The position numbers were made by a program, and so were the translations under genes. The notes below the pieces were generated by a model. The model was given only the letters and a program-made list of their open reading frames with translations. It did not search any database and had not been told where the DNA came from. Positions 1 to 9,301 of a stretch of 61,294 nucleotides of DNA are shown in pieces. Position 1 is the first letter of the stretch, and each line of letters starts with the position of its first letter. This DNA is from Amazonocrinis nigriterrae CENA67 (GTDB lineage Bacteria; Cyanobacteriota; Cyanobacteriia; Cyanobacteriales; Nostocaceae). The stretch spans positions 100,835 to 162,128 of the forward strand of contig NZ_JAECZC010000010.1 in assembly GCF_016056305.1 (NCBI RefSeq). The letters run 5' to 3'.

Positions 1-44
1 AATTACCAATTACCAATTACCAATTACCAATTACCAATTACCCA
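1..44. repeat. Heptanucleotide tandem array (AATTACC)n
   Basis: About six head-to-tail copies of AATTACC fill the left edge, just downstream of the stop codon of the first minus-strand gene. This is the short tandemly repeated repetitive (STRR) class known from heterocystous cyanobacteria. Confidence 0.9.
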
Positions 45-53
45 TGCCCAACT

Positions 54-623
54 TCACTTACCAGGTCTGACACAAGGTGTTGGACTAGCAGAAGCGGGAT
101 CGGCGTAAATTGCTAAAGTATGATAATCTGGGGCATCTTTTTGGTATAACAATCTGAAAGTGTAAAGCTTAGTTTTACCCTGCGCTTCAGTAATCACTGT
201 TAAAAGTGTATTATCCGTGCTGGGCAACCCAGGAATTTTAATTTTTTGAATTCGTCTGAGTTGAATAACATTTGCTCCTGAGTTCTTACAATCTGCTGAA
301 TTCATATTACTTTGTTGACCGAATTGCATACAAATCGGCCCATCAAAATCTATCGTTACTTGTGATGGATCATTTAACCAAACTTTTTTAATTGTTTCTC
401 CAGCGGGAATAAAGCTTAAGTTTGTACCTTGTTGATAGGAAACTATCAAAGTGGGCACTACTCCTCCTAAACCCTGTGCTTGGCAGGAAAACATAGAACG
501 GAGGACGCTATTAGCCACAGCACGACCTGCCATCATTAACATTGCAGCCGAAAAAATTAAGCTTGCCAGAGGTAAGAATTTCAATTTACCTGAGGTTTTT
601 CCCCGAAAATTAGTGTATTTCAT
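54..623 (-). CDS. VirB9/TrbG-like type IV secretion protein
   Basis: A 189-residue exported protein and the last visible gene of the type IV secretion cluster. The N-terminus has a basic stretch followed by a hydrophobic segment (about residues 15-37, ending in AVA), which fits a signal peptide. The central part (GETIKKVWLNDPSQV, then LLTVITEAQGKTKLYTFRL) has the beta-strand pattern of the N-terminal domain of VirB9/TrbG/TraK proteins, which form the outer-membrane ring of the channel with VirB10. It is shorter than a full VirB9 (about 250-290 residues), so it may be the N-terminal domain only or a TraK-like form. Its place directly after the VirB10-like gene supports the call. Family assignment is inferred from pattern and context, not from a profile search. 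Confidence 0.55.
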   Translation of the reverse strand: MKYTNFRGKTSGKLKFLPLASLIFSAAMLMMAGRAVANSVLRSMFSCQAQGLGGVVPTLIVSYQQGTNLSFIPAGETIKKVWLNDPSQVTIDFDGPICMQFGQQSNMNSADCKNSGANVIQLRRIQKIKIPGLPSTDNTLLTVITEAQGKTKLYTFRLLYQKDAPDYHTLAIYADPASASPTPCVRPGK

Positions 624-683
624 GGCTGCAAATAAGTGCTATGGTACAAGTTTGATTGAGATGTCAAAATAGTTTAATAAGAA

Positions 684-769
684 GATGTTTGGAAAAAGCC
701 AAAAACTTACTCCCCATTCTTGACTCTCTGAAGTAAGGTTTCTAAGATTCAAAAAGACTTTTCAAACAT
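684..769. mobile_element. MITE-like element, family A (short copy)
   Basis: Imperfect terminal inverted repeats (ATGTTTGGAAAAAG on the left, CTTTTCAAACAT on the right) enclose about 60 bp. The right end runs straight into the stop codon of the VirB10-like gene at 773. A longer copy with the same ends (TAGRGRATGTTTGAAAAGT) sits against the prmA stop codon near 37.7 kb. It has no coding capacity. Confidence 0.6.
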
Positions 770-772
770 TCT

Positions 773-2419
773 CTAAAACTGCATTGTTTGATTGACATAT
801 ATTTCAACTTCTCTGCCAGCTTTCATAAACCAAACATTGGTTTGTTGCATCATTTGAGCGATCGCTTGCTGATTACGTTGTGCTATTTGGGGGACTAAAG
901 AGTTTAAACCACCTTCTACAACCCCAGCTGTAAGGTTGCGTCTGTTGTCAGTAATTTGAAAACAGTTAGTAGAACTAGTAGTACTACCATCACTACTAGT
1001 ATAAGTGTTCGGAGTACATTGTACTTTGGTATCAGCACGATTAAATAACTCTGCTGCTTTACCGATACCTCCCAATACAAACAATCCTGCATCCATAGAT
1101 GCTATGGATGAAGATGAATTGGGAAATTTACTTGCTATTAGAGGTTTACCTTGAGTGCCGCGAATAATAATCGCATTGTCTGGTAAGCTTCTTTCGCTGA
1201 TATTACCATTCTTATCTTTAATAATTATTTTGACTACATCCAACTGCAAAAAGCCTTGCTCAGAGATGGAGCGAACTTCAGTTAATAGCTCTGTCTTTGC
1301 AGGTAGAGCAACGCTACCATCTATAGCTTTTAGTGGTTCTTTTAACTGCACAACAAAGGTGTTTTTGGCTTCGTCTTTGTCTTTATCGTTATTATTATTA
1401 ATATTTCTTGATGAGCGAGTAGTTTCCCCAAATATAGCTGTTGCTAACAAAGCTTTGGCACTAGTCCCTACTTTCACAGATTTTGAGTTTTGCGATTGTG
1501 CTTGGCTCACTAAAGAATTTGGTTGTTGTGGCATTGGGTTAGGATTTGGGTTGATATTCTGTGATGCCACACTGGTATTGTTAAGAGGTGGAGGACTAGC
1601 TATATTAACAGCAGACTGACCAGTGAAAGACACTTGTCCGTAGCTACCCAACTTCGCCAATTTTGCCCACTGTTCGAGGGGGTCAGGTGGGGATGGTTGG
1701 GTGTTTGGGTTGACAACTGGCGGTGGTGGTGCTGATGGCAAAGCAGCAACAGGAATTTGTGGGCGAATAGCTTGTGGATAGGGAGGGTTTTGTATTGGAC
1801 GCTCAACTGGTACTCTCTGAGGCACGTAAACTGTGCGTACAGGTGTTTGTTGTGTCGTTGTGACTCTGTTTGTGGAAGCAGGTGAGGCTTGTACCCGTTG
1901 ACTAGATGGAGTTGCTGAACGAGAACCAGTAGTGGTTGTAAGTCTCAAATTTTGTTGTGCTGCTGTCACCGCGTCTGCTTGTTCAGCTAGGGCTAATTTT
2001 GTTTTGAGAGTCTCAACTTCCTGTTCTAAAGCTTGCTGGCGGGATTCAGTCGTTGGTTGCGATTTGGCTGTTGAGGAAACTAGATTATTTGCTGGCTTTT
2101 GGTTGGTACTACTCATTAACTGCGATAGAAACACGCCAGCCACCATAACCATAGTTAAGGTAGCACCGCCCACCAAGGCTAATTTAGCGAAGGGGTTAGA
2201 TGAAAGAGGTTGCTGTGTTGGGATTTCTTGTGGTTGAGAAGCCTCTGACTCTGGGACGGTAGACTCTTCTGTGGCTTCGACATCAATAGTTGGTGATTCT
2301 TCTAGCAAGCCAACTAATCTTGCCATCTTAGATTCCCAGTTTGAAGAATCTACTTCGAGTTGGGAATTTTCGTTACTTAGAGTATCTGGATTTTTTGCAG
2401 AAATTGAATAAGAAGTCAT
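773..2419 (-). CDS. VirB10/TrbI-like type IV secretion protein
   Basis: This encodes 548 residues from ATG 2419. A GTG at 2470 would add 17 residues but would overlap the upstream gene. Layout: an acidic cytoplasmic N-terminus; one membrane helix near residues 82-104 (LALVGGATLTMVMVAGVFL); a short coiled coil (QALEQEVETLKTKLALAEQ); a long Pro/Gln-rich periplasmic linker; and a C-terminal domain (about 320-548) with FVVQLKEPLKAIDGSVALPAKTELLTEV, which resembles the VirB10/TrbI beta-barrel that spans the periplasm to the outer-membrane pore. Such proteins couple inner-membrane ATPase energy to channel opening. It follows the B8-like pair and precedes the B9-like gene, as in other VirB operons. 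Its stop codon abuts a MITE-like element. Confidence 0.75.
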   Translation of the reverse strand: MTSYSISAKNPDTLSNENSQLEVDSSNWESKMARLVGLLEESPTIDVEATEESTVPESEASQPQEIPTQQPLSSNPFAKLALVGGATLTMVMVAGVFLSQLMSSTNQKPANNLVSSTAKSQPTTESRQQALEQEVETLKTKLALAEQADAVTAAQQNLRLTTTTGSRSATPSSQRVQASPASTNRVTTTQQTPVRTVYVPQRVPVERPIQNPPYPQAIRPQIPVAALPSAPPPPVVNPNTQPSPPDPLEQWAKLAKLGSYGQVSFTGQSAVNIASPPPLNNTSVASQNINPNPNPMPQQPNSLVSQAQSQNSKSVKVGTSAKALLATAIFGETTRSSRNINNNNDKDKDEAKNTFVVQLKEPLKAIDGSVALPAKTELLTEVRSISEQGFLQLDVVKIIIKDKNGNISERSLPDNAIIIRGTQGKPLIASKFPNSSSSIASMDAGLFVLGGIGKAAELFNRADTKVQCTPNTYTSSDGSTTSSTNCFQITDNRRNLTAGVVEGGLNSLVPQIAQRNQQAIAQMMQQTNVWFMKAGREVEIYVNQTMQF

Positions 2420-2441
2420 TGTGTATAGCTTGGTTGAAATT

Positions 2442-3125
2442 TCAAGAACAATTTTTATCTGTTGTTGCACATATATTGTAGATTTTCAACCTAGCTTGGC
2501 CAAGCCGGTAAGCTGCAAAATGCCACGGCAATGGCCCAACATCTGGCAGTGAAGTTGCTTGCTGATCTATTGCTTCGACAAAGATTTGTTTATTAAATGG
2601 AGTTGAAGTTCCTATATTGTCATAACTGCTAAAAGTTAATTGATTGGCAAGCATCTCTACCTTCCACCTACCCTCACCTACTGCTATTGGTTGAGAAATT
2701 TTTTCTATTACCAAAACCTGTTCAGTTCCTCTTTTGAGGTCTGCCAACTGGGGAGTTGCACTTAAATTTGTAATTTCTGATTGAAATTTTGGTTTTAAAT
2801 CATTAGTTAAAAGTTGTGAACTAATTTCCCAAATTGTTTTTGGCGGTTGTCGTTCTGACCAGGTAAGCATGAGGGTCATAGTTTCACCCACAAAGCGGCG
2901 AATTGTCTCTGGATTTCGCTCGACACTTGGTTTGGGGTCTACGGTTATCGCCTGACCATCAACAAGTTGTACTAAACTTTGAGGTGTTAATTGTCGGCTT
3001 AAATTTTTTAACAGAGAACTGTGGAACATTAGTAACAGTAAGGTGAACAGATGTAAGCCAAATGTTCCTACAGCTAACAATGGTAAAATACTGCTTTTTT
3101 TATTTTCTGTTTTTAGGATTTGCAT
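2442..3125 (-). CDS. VirB8-like bitopic type IV secretion protein (copy 2)
   Basis: A 227-residue protein with one N-terminal membrane helix (about residues 14-36, LLAVGTFGLHLFTLLLLMF) and a periplasmic remainder. It is clearly paralogous to the next gene upstream: both have a short basic N-tail, one helix, then the pattern (F/L)V(Q/E)(L/M)(V/I)DG(Q/K)(A/P), RSPE/RNPE.I..FV..TMT.M..WS...PP, and a C-terminal LG/NRADKLEIYEI-type ending. The size and topology are those of VirB8/TraE assembly factors, which have an N-terminal helix and an NTF2-like periplasmic domain. The VirB8 name is inferred from topology and from the slot between the B6-like and B10-like genes. Confidence 0.55.
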   Translation of the reverse strand: MQILKTENKKSSILPLLAVGTFGLHLFTLLLLMFHSSLLKNLSRQLTPQSLVQLVDGQAITVDPKPSVERNPETIRRFVGETMTLMLTWSERQPPKTIWEISSQLLTNDLKPKFQSEITNLSATPQLADLKRGTEQVLVIEKISQPIAVGEGRWKVEMLANQLTFSSYDNIGTSTPFNKQIFVEAIDQQATSLPDVGPLPWHFAAYRLGQARLKIYNICATTDKNCS

Positions 3126-3374
3126 AAATAGACTTGTCAGTTGTCAGTTGTCAGTTGTTAGTTGTAATATCGTTTTTTTGTGAGGCTGGGCCAAACCTTT
3201 TTAACTTTTTATTTCTTTGTGTTCTTGGCGTTCTTTGCGGTTCGTTTCTCTTTCTTATACTTAAGTCATAATATAGTTGAGCGCATCTTCGTACAAAATT
3301 GGTAAAGTTGTCATTGGTATTAGATTTTGGCAGTTTTTATGTAAATAGATTTTTGGAAATATGTAAAATCAAAT

Positions 3375-4217
3375 TTATCTGATGAAGTTGCCAGATTTAT
3401 TTCTATTGGTACATTGCTTTAATTGCTCTTCTGTTAAGTTGCTATATTCATCTAACAAACACAGATTACGAATTTCATAAATTTCTAGTTTATCAGCGCG
3501 GTTGCTATAAATTGCTTTTTGCAGGTCGGTACTATTATCGTTTTGGGGATAAGGATAATAATCCACTGCACGAACGAGTAAATCTTTATTAAAAGGAGTT
3601 ATTTTGCTTCTATTATCAATTCGTTTTTTTTGAATTAGGTCAGCTACCATCCCGACTCGCCATTTACCTGGGGCTATTTTTTTAGGTGGATAAACTCGTT
3701 TGATCACTAACTGTGCTGACATAGCTTGGTTGGGGTATGTAGCAAAAACTTCTGGTGGTGTCATTTGAGCGATCGCACTTAAGAAACCTTTACGAAAATC
3801 TTCTGATATGGCAAAACTAGCTACCCAACTACTAGTAGTAACTTTTTTGCTCCCTGCTACAGGTGTTTTCACCAGTATTCCAGGATCTGGTTGGGGTTTT
3901 GTGACTTCTTCAATGCTTGTTGGAGGTAAAGTTCCAGACCAGTTAAACATTGATGTCATGGTTTTAGTCACGAATTGTTGAATTGCTTCAGGGCTTCTTT
4001 CTAAATCATCAATAGCACCTACTGGTTTACCATCGATCATCTCTACAAAGTTAGGCGGCTTTCTCAGACTTAGTTGACGAATTTGCAACCCTTGGAAGAT
4101 GAATAAAAGTATTACCAATAGATGCAGACTAAAAGTAGCGATCGCAAACGTTGTTAAAATATTCCCGGTTCGTTGTCTCTTCTTGTTGAGTAAATTTACC
4201 ATCTTCTCATCCCACAA
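3375..4217 (-). CDS. VirB8-like bitopic type IV secretion protein (copy 1)
   Basis: A 280-residue protein; an ATG at 4202 (MVNLLNKKRQ) would trim five residues. The basic N-tail is followed by one membrane helix (about 20-42, TFAIATFSLHLLVILLFIF) and a periplasmic domain of about 230 residues. It shares the motif set of its downstream paralogue (VEMIDGKPVG; RSPEAIQQFVTKTMTSMFNWSGTLPP; KRVYPPKKIAPGKWRVGMVADLI) and carries about 30 extra C-terminal residues rich in Asn, Cys and Lys. Two consecutive B8-like genes suggest a duplication followed by divergence, perhaps forming a heteromeric periplasmic ring. Function is inferred. Confidence 0.55.
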   Translation of the reverse strand: MWDEKMVNLLNKKRQRTGNILTTFAIATFSLHLLVILLFIFQGLQIRQLSLRKPPNFVEMIDGKPVGAIDDLERSPEAIQQFVTKTMTSMFNWSGTLPPTSIEEVTKPQPDPGILVKTPVAGSKKVTTSSWVASFAISEDFRKGFLSAIAQMTPPEVFATYPNQAMSAQLVIKRVYPPKKIAPGKWRVGMVADLIQKKRIDNRSKITPFNKDLLVRAVDYYPYPQNDNSTDLQKAIYSNRADKLEIYEIRNLCLLDEYSNLTEEQLKQCTNRNKSGNFIR

Positions 4218-4257
4218 CTACAATTTATTAATTACATTTGATGACACTGACTTTTTT

Positions 4258-4291
4258 AATTACGAATTACGAATTACGAATTACGAATTAC
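4258..4291. repeat. STRR array (AATTACG)n
   Basis: About five tandem copies of AATTACG lie between the B8-like and B6-like genes and end against the stop codon of the latter. Confidence 0.85.
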
Positions 4292-5341
4292 CTATATCTT
4301 GTCCCTCACAAAAGAAGCTGTGTTACTAATAGCGTTAAAAACTGCAAATCCTCCTGCACCAGCCACAATCAAAGATAAAATTGGTGCTAAAATTCCGAGA
4401 AAAATTATGAACCACATCAAATCTGGATCGGCGTTATAATCTTGTCCTGGGCCATTAATAATGACTGCGGCAGTCAACACTGCAATAATATTGAATGATA
4501 TCTTGGCGATTCCAGCAGATAAAAACCCCGTCAACCATGCAAAAATTGGTTTTCCAGCTACGGGAAGCAAAGACCCACCTACAGCCAATGGCCCTAAAGC
4601 TGCAATAAGCAACATGGTAGCTTCTATTAAATTCTGAAAAGCATATTGTAATGAAAATAAAAAGTTTTTAATAGTAGTTTGTACCGTGTTACCCAACAAA
4701 GCATTAAATGTAGTGTCTGATATAGCTCCTGTATTAAATCTAATCTGATTTACCTGATTTTCTAGCCTATCTATCCAAACTTTATTTCCATATAAATTTC
4801 TATATTGTAGCCAAAGAGTATCGATTTTTTCACCAGCTTGGGCAAAGCATTGGGTTTGTTGTTCACCTGTTAGTGACTGACAAGGACGTAGTAAAGAACC
4901 AGCTACTTCTTCAGCAACACTCAAACTCACTGCTTGCTGATAAGTTTGATCAACATCAACTGTGGTGATTACTTGTTGATTGACATTATTAAGGAAATTT
5001 CTCACACCTAATGTCAAATTAGAAAGGATGCTACCATTGTCAGAGTTGCTTAATAGCAAGACTACCAAAATAGGCCAAATAAAAGCTGATATGGGACGGG
5101 AATATTCGCTGTATATCAAATCTCTCAGCCATTGAATCATAAAAAACAGCAGAGTTCCGACTGCAAAAAAGATGCCTAGATTTGTCAGCGCTCCATATAA
5201 GTTATTAGTTGTGTTATTTTGTAATAAATTTAGCCATTGATTATCCCAACTTTCGGCGATGCTTCTGGCTGTTCTAGTACCATTATCGATAGTATCGTTG
5301 ATGCCAAGTTGAGCAAGTATTGGCAAAATCTGAATCTGCAT
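4292..5341 (-). CDS. VirB6/TrbL-like polytopic inner-membrane protein
   Basis: A 349-residue integral membrane protein. Hydrophobic segments are near residues 52-70 (LGIFFAVGTLLFFMIQWL), 83-98 (ISAFIWPILVVLLLS), 240-262 (MLLIAALGPLAVGGSLLPV), 272-296 and 308-335. Between the second and third lies a soluble loop of about 140 residues. A periplasmic loop flanked by two and then three helices is typical of VirB6/TrbL, which forms the inner-membrane core of the channel. It occupies the B6 slot between the B5-like and B8-like genes. The C-terminal AGAGGFAVFNAISNTASFVRDK is also TrbL-like. The assignment rests on topology, length and order. Confidence 0.65.
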   Translation of the reverse strand: MQIQILPILAQLGINDTIDNGTRTARSIAESWDNQWLNLLQNNTTNNLYGALTNLGIFFAVGTLLFFMIQWLRDLIYSEYSRPISAFIWPILVVLLLSNSDNGSILSNLTLGVRNFLNNVNQQVITTVDVDQTYQQAVSLSVAEEVAGSLLRPCQSLTGEQQTQCFAQAGEKIDTLWLQYRNLYGNKVWIDRLENQVNQIRFNTGAISDTTFNALLGNTVQTTIKNFLFSLQYAFQNLIEATMLLIAALGPLAVGGSLLPVAGKPIFAWLTGFLSAGIAKISFNIIAVLTAAVIINGPGQDYNADPDLMWFIIFLGILAPILSLIVAGAGGFAVFNAISNTASFVRDKI

Positions 5342-5502
5342 TTTGACTTTCTCTGAGAAAAAAGGTAGATGAATAGACTACATGTACGAATATTTGGGAA
5401 TGAGATTTTTTTTCACGCAGAGGCGCAGAGGCGCGGAGAGTATGAGAGTTTTATCTGTTTATTAGTTATGGGTTGATTCGTACAAGTGTCTAATTATGAA
5501 TA

Positions 5503-6276
5503 CTAATTTTCAAGTTTTCTCCCAAATAAGTCTATTTGAGCAGTGGTGCGTAAAAGTCGTGCTGCTTCTGTTGATGCATCTACTCTACGCGCACGATTCG
5601 ATTCTTCCATCTGCTGAGAAATGTTTGCTAGATTTAAGTTAGAGTATTGCAGAGATTGATTTGTCTGCAATGTTTGAGCATATGTTTCTGCTACAATTTT
5701 CACTTGTTCTTGTTGTATTCTCACGGTTTGTTGGTTGACAGTTAACAAAGAAAGTATTCCGCTAAATTGCGGATTATTTAAATTTGTAGCTTGTTTGGCT
5801 TGATTGATAAATTGCTCGATGATATTATTATTTTCATTGCTGGTTTCGCTAATACTTTTCAGTACTTCCTCAGTATTTTCTAACTTCGTTTTTGTTCGAT
5901 TCTGAGCATCTGTTCCTAGAACACCTGTTACAACTCCACGGGTGAGAAGACGATTGAGTTCATTATTAACTGACCTTGCTTTCAATGATGGATTATTCTC
6001 AAATTTATCTGAAACAGAATAGTTATTAATATAATCTTGAATTTGTTGTCCAGCAGCAACAGGGTTTGGTATATTCAAATCACCATTAGCACCAGTAATA
6101 TTACTTTGAGTCTGCAACTCTAGAGGCTTTAAAGTTTCGCTGAGATTATTGCTCAAATAGTTTTGCAAATCTGTAGAGTAAGATTTAAAATCAGTCCAAA
6201 CATTGCCTAGTTGTGCTGTTGCTGGTAAGACTACTAATAAAGACAAAGTAAGTGTCAACAATGTAGTTTTACGCAT
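5503..6276 (-). CDS. VirB5/TrbJ-like secreted pilus-associated protein
   Basis: A 257-residue protein with a clear Sec signal peptide (MRKTTLLTLTLSLLVVLPATAQ, cleavage after ATA or AQ). The mature part is almost wholly helical and rich in Gln, Asn and Leu, with heptad-like stretches (about 120-160 and 185-225). This fits VirB5/TrbJ, the minor pilus-tip adhesin, which forms long helical bundles. It lies directly downstream of the VirB4-like ATPase gene, as VirB5 does in VirB operons. No recognised enzymatic motif was seen, and the sequence itself is poorly conserved across this family. Confidence 0.55.
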   Translation of the reverse strand: MRKTTLLTLTLSLLVVLPATAQLGNVWTDFKSYSTDLQNYLSNNLSETLKPLELQTQSNITGANGDLNIPNPVAAGQQIQDYINNYSVSDKFENNPSLKARSVNNELNRLLTRGVVTGVLGTDAQNRTKTKLENTEEVLKSISETSNENNNIIEQFINQAKQATNLNNPQFSGILSLLTVNQQTVRIQQEQVKIVAETYAQTLQTNQSLQYSNLNLANISQQMEESNRARRVDASTEAARLLRTTAQIDLFGRKLEN

Positions 6277-6447
6277 GAGTTTATACCTCTAATAGCATAG
6301 TTAATGATGAGTCGATTTGACTCCTCTTCATACCTCTACCCTATCAGTAAAGAGGTTTCAAATGAGCTAAATTTGATTTTGTAGGCTAACGCACCATCCT
6401 AGATTTTCGGTGCGTTAGGACTATCGTCCATAACGCACCCTACTAGC

Positions 6448-6538
6448 CGAATTACGAATTACGAATTACGAATTACGAATTACGAATTACGAATTACGAA
6501 TTACGAATTACGAATTACGAATTACGAATTACGAATTA
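6448..6538. repeat. STRR array, 13 copies of CGAATTA
   Basis: Thirteen perfect tandem copies of CGAATTA (91 bp) separate the VirB4-like gene from the VirB5-like gene. It is the longest uninterrupted heptamer array in the window. Confidence 0.95.
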
Positions 6539-6553
6539 ATATTACCTCCCTTC

Positions 6554-9301
6554 TTAACTACCCTTGAGTGAAGCAACTAACTGACGTGCAAATGCAGAAA
6601 CCGCTTCGTATTTATCACTGTAATGGCGCATCGCTTTTTGACGCGCAGCTTGTTCATGAGGATTGTTAGCAACTACTGCTAATTGTTCGTAACCTGGATA
6701 ATAACGGCAAAAAGTATAAATGCCATTATCATCTAGTAGCCATTGGCTGTAAACTCCTTCTTTGCGAGGGAAAAAGCTTTCTGTAGCATTACGCGAAATA
6801 ATCTCGCGGGGATATTTCAATATGTTGATAAAACTATCAACCGCCACTGGCTGAATACGTCCAATCAATCTTGTTGTTAAGTTTTGTAAAATCTTTGATG
6901 CTGCTTTTGATTTGGCAATGGTGTCGGGGTCTTGGGCTGATAATATAACTCTGATACCAGCTTTAGCGCCGTTTGCACAAATTCTGCCAACTAAGTCAGA
7001 AATTTGGTCAAATTCAAATAGAATTGGTGCTTCATCGATAAAGAATATGGAAGCTGGACTGCTTAATGCGCGTCGCAATGCTGCTGAATAAGCACTCAAA
7101 GATAGTACGGCTGCATCTTCGTTATCGGATAGGTTTCTTAGTGCAAAAACCAAAAGCTGTGCATCGGTGGGAAAGCTAGATGGTGCAGAAATTGATTGTC
7201 CGACGCGACTAGAAAGCCAGAATTGCAAGCGTAGGTGAATTTGACTTAAAGCATCTTCAACTCTACCACTCATGGTATCTAACAACAGATGTTCTGGTGA
7301 GCAGAAGTAGAGAAAATCTCTTAATGTGGGGGTTTTTTGCCAAGCGTCGCTACCAAAACCTCCTGCTATTGCTTGACGATATCGCTCTTGGATGCCTTCA
7401 TCGGCAAAGAAGGCTCTTAATGCTAAGTTGAGAAGGGAACGGACGGTTTGTGATAGTAGCTGATTTTCTGTGGATGAGCCTAAAACCATCGTCATTAAGG
7501 CTGATTCTAGAAAACCAGTATAATCGAGCAAGCGATCGCGCTGTTCTTCTGGTGATAGCGATCGCAAATCTGGCTGTTCAAATAAGTTATTTGATTGTTT
7601 GGAAATATCAAAATACGCCCCATTCCCTTCCATAAACTCTGTATAGTCGGTAAATGTAGACGTACCATCTGGTTTAGGAAAGTCTAATGCGATTACAGGA
7701 ATCCCATGAGCTAAAGCTTGAGTTAAAATTCCTGACACTAATACCGATTTACCTGCACGAGTTGTGGCAAACAATGCTAAATTTTTATGTTGATTAAATA
7801 AATCTAGATGTACTGGTGTACCCCCTTCTTCAGAAATCAACTCAAAACCGTGCTTATCACCTGCTTTAGTTAACACTAAAGGCATTAATCCCGGAACTTC
7901 ACTTGTTAAATACAGCTGTCGGCGGTTAAAGGGTGTTACTAATAAACCTTCCCAAACTATCGGTAAAGATTGTAACCAAATTTTCCAGGTATATTCTGTT
8001 TCTCTAATTACCTGTGCGGGACGTTGAAAACAGTTTTCTATATATCTTGTAGCTTCATCTAATTTTTCTACACTGGGACGATGTACAAAAATTGCTATAC
8101 CTGCATAAATAGGTACTGCGCCTTCAAATAATTGTTCTTGTGCTGCTACAGATTTCTTTAACTTTAATTGGGCATTAACATCAATAGTTTTACTTTTTTC
8201 TTGAGCCATGATGGCTGTCATATTTGACTGCTTCAGCACTCGTTGTAAGGTAGTTTTCACTATTGCCGGATTTGCCGCAGTTAATTGACAGAAAATTTCT
8301 GTATCTACTACTGTTTCTCTTGCTAGGAGTTCCCAAAAATAACGCAGTTGGGCAAATTTATTCGACCAACCACCGGGTTTCTCTAGAAATGTGAGTGCGC
8401 CAATGTAATTATTCTTAACATTAATCCAGCGGCGATCGGCAGTCGGTACACTAGATTCCATCAGCAAAGTTGTACTGTGGATATTTTCTACGAGCAATTT
8501 GCTACTATTTAAATCGGAAGCAACTTGTTCGTGTATACCGTTTTCATCTAAATGAATTAATTGAGGAATTTCTATAGGCTCTGTATCATTAAATCGTCTC
8601 CAGATGTTTTCCCAAAGTTCAGCGGCTGTCAAAGGCTTAATCTGCAATCCCATTTTGTTGGATAACAACTGCTCCCAGCGAGAAAAGCCTTGTTGGTAAG
8701 CATTATTGATGATAGTTTCAATACGCTGGTTTTCAGCATCTGCCAGTTCACCTTTAAATTTCAACCACCACAATTCAGCTTTACCTAAAAGTTTTTCTAT
8801 CCAATCATCAGCATTTGTCGCATTTGGTTCAATGGTATAAGTAACATAAATCCGCAGAAATTTTGGCTTGCGAATCCCAGAACTAGTTAGTTCTCTAGCT
8901 CTGGCTCGTTCTGCCATCAATAAATATTTGATATCCCGTGATGGTGTATGCTTGATTAAGTCTGCTAGTTCTTGTTGGCGCTTTTTATCTGAACTAAAAG
9001 ACCCCATATGCAGTGTCATTTTTTCACCGTATGGTATGTCTTTTAGACCAGATTCGATATTATTAAAAATAGTATCTATTTGTTCATCTCTTAAGGTCGT
9101 ATGAATACCCCGACATTCAAAACCAAAAACGAAGCAAAACCTATCCCTTTGGGTTCCTTTTGTCAAAATATAAGCGCCAATATCACGCCCATTCAGCGAG
9201 ATGCGTAGCATTGTTGCCAGATGTAAAGCATCTTCAAATGGTGTTAATCTTACGTCTTGACCTGCGATGCCTATGCTTTTTTTTCCGATTTTTTGCTTCA
9301 T
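6554..9301 (-). CDS. VirB4/TraC-like type IV secretion ATPase
   Basis: A 915-residue protein from ATG 9301 (MKQKIGKKSIG). An upstream TTG at 9361 would lie deeper inside the preceding gene, so it is less likely. The C-terminal half is an AAA+ motor. Walker A reads TTRAGKSVLVSG with Lys about 518. It is followed by IPVIALDFPKPDGTSTF, Walker B reads IFFIDEAP with Asp-Glu about 756-757, and ILSAQDPDTIAKS follows. The N-terminal half is the family-specific domain seen in VirB4/TraC. VirB4 energises pilus and channel assembly at the inner membrane. The start overlaps the VirB3-like gene by 68 bp, which suggests translational coupling. VirB3-VirB4 adjacency is a hallmark of these systems. This is the most securely identified gene of the cluster. 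Confidence 0.88.
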   Translation of the reverse strand: MKQKIGKKSIGIAGQDVRLTPFEDALHLATMLRISLNGRDIGAYILTKGTQRDRFCFVFGFECRGIHTTLRDEQIDTIFNNIESGLKDIPYGEKMTLHMGSFSSDKKRQQELADLIKHTPSRDIKYLLMAERARARELTSSGIRKPKFLRIYVTYTIEPNATNADDWIEKLLGKAELWWLKFKGELADAENQRIETIINNAYQQGFSRWEQLLSNKMGLQIKPLTAAELWENIWRRFNDTEPIEIPQLIHLDENGIHEQVASDLNSSKLLVENIHSTTLLMESSVPTADRRWINVKNNYIGALTFLEKPGGWSNKFAQLRYFWELLARETVVDTEIFCQLTAANPAIVKTTLQRVLKQSNMTAIMAQEKSKTIDVNAQLKLKKSVAAQEQLFEGAVPIYAGIAIFVHRPSVEKLDEATRYIENCFQRPAQVIRETEYTWKIWLQSLPIVWEGLLVTPFNRRQLYLTSEVPGLMPLVLTKAGDKHGFELISEEGGTPVHLDLFNQHKNLALFATTRAGKSVLVSGILTQALAHGIPVIALDFPKPDGTSTFTDYTEFMEGNGAYFDISKQSNNLFEQPDLRSLSPEEQRDRLLDYTGFLESALMTMVLGSSTENQLLSQTVRSLLNLALRAFFADEGIQERYRQAIAGGFGSDAWQKTPTLRDFLYFCSPEHLLLDTMSGRVEDALSQIHLRLQFWLSSRVGQSISAPSSFPTDAQLLVFALRNLSDNEDAAVLSLSAYSAALRRALSSPASIFFIDEAPILFEFDQISDLVGRICANGAKAGIRVILSAQDPDTIAKSKAASKILQNLTTRLIGRIQPVAVDSFINILKYPREIISRNATESFFPRKEGVYSQWLLDDNGIYTFCRYYPGYEQLAVVANNPHEQAARQKAMRHYSDKYEAVSAFARQLVASLKGS

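Noticed and set aside
1155-1619. 154-codon plus-strand frame inside the VirB10-like gene
   Set aside because: It is an antisense shadow of a strongly supported gene; its Leu/Ser bias comes from the Asn/Lys/Gln-rich linker on the other strand.
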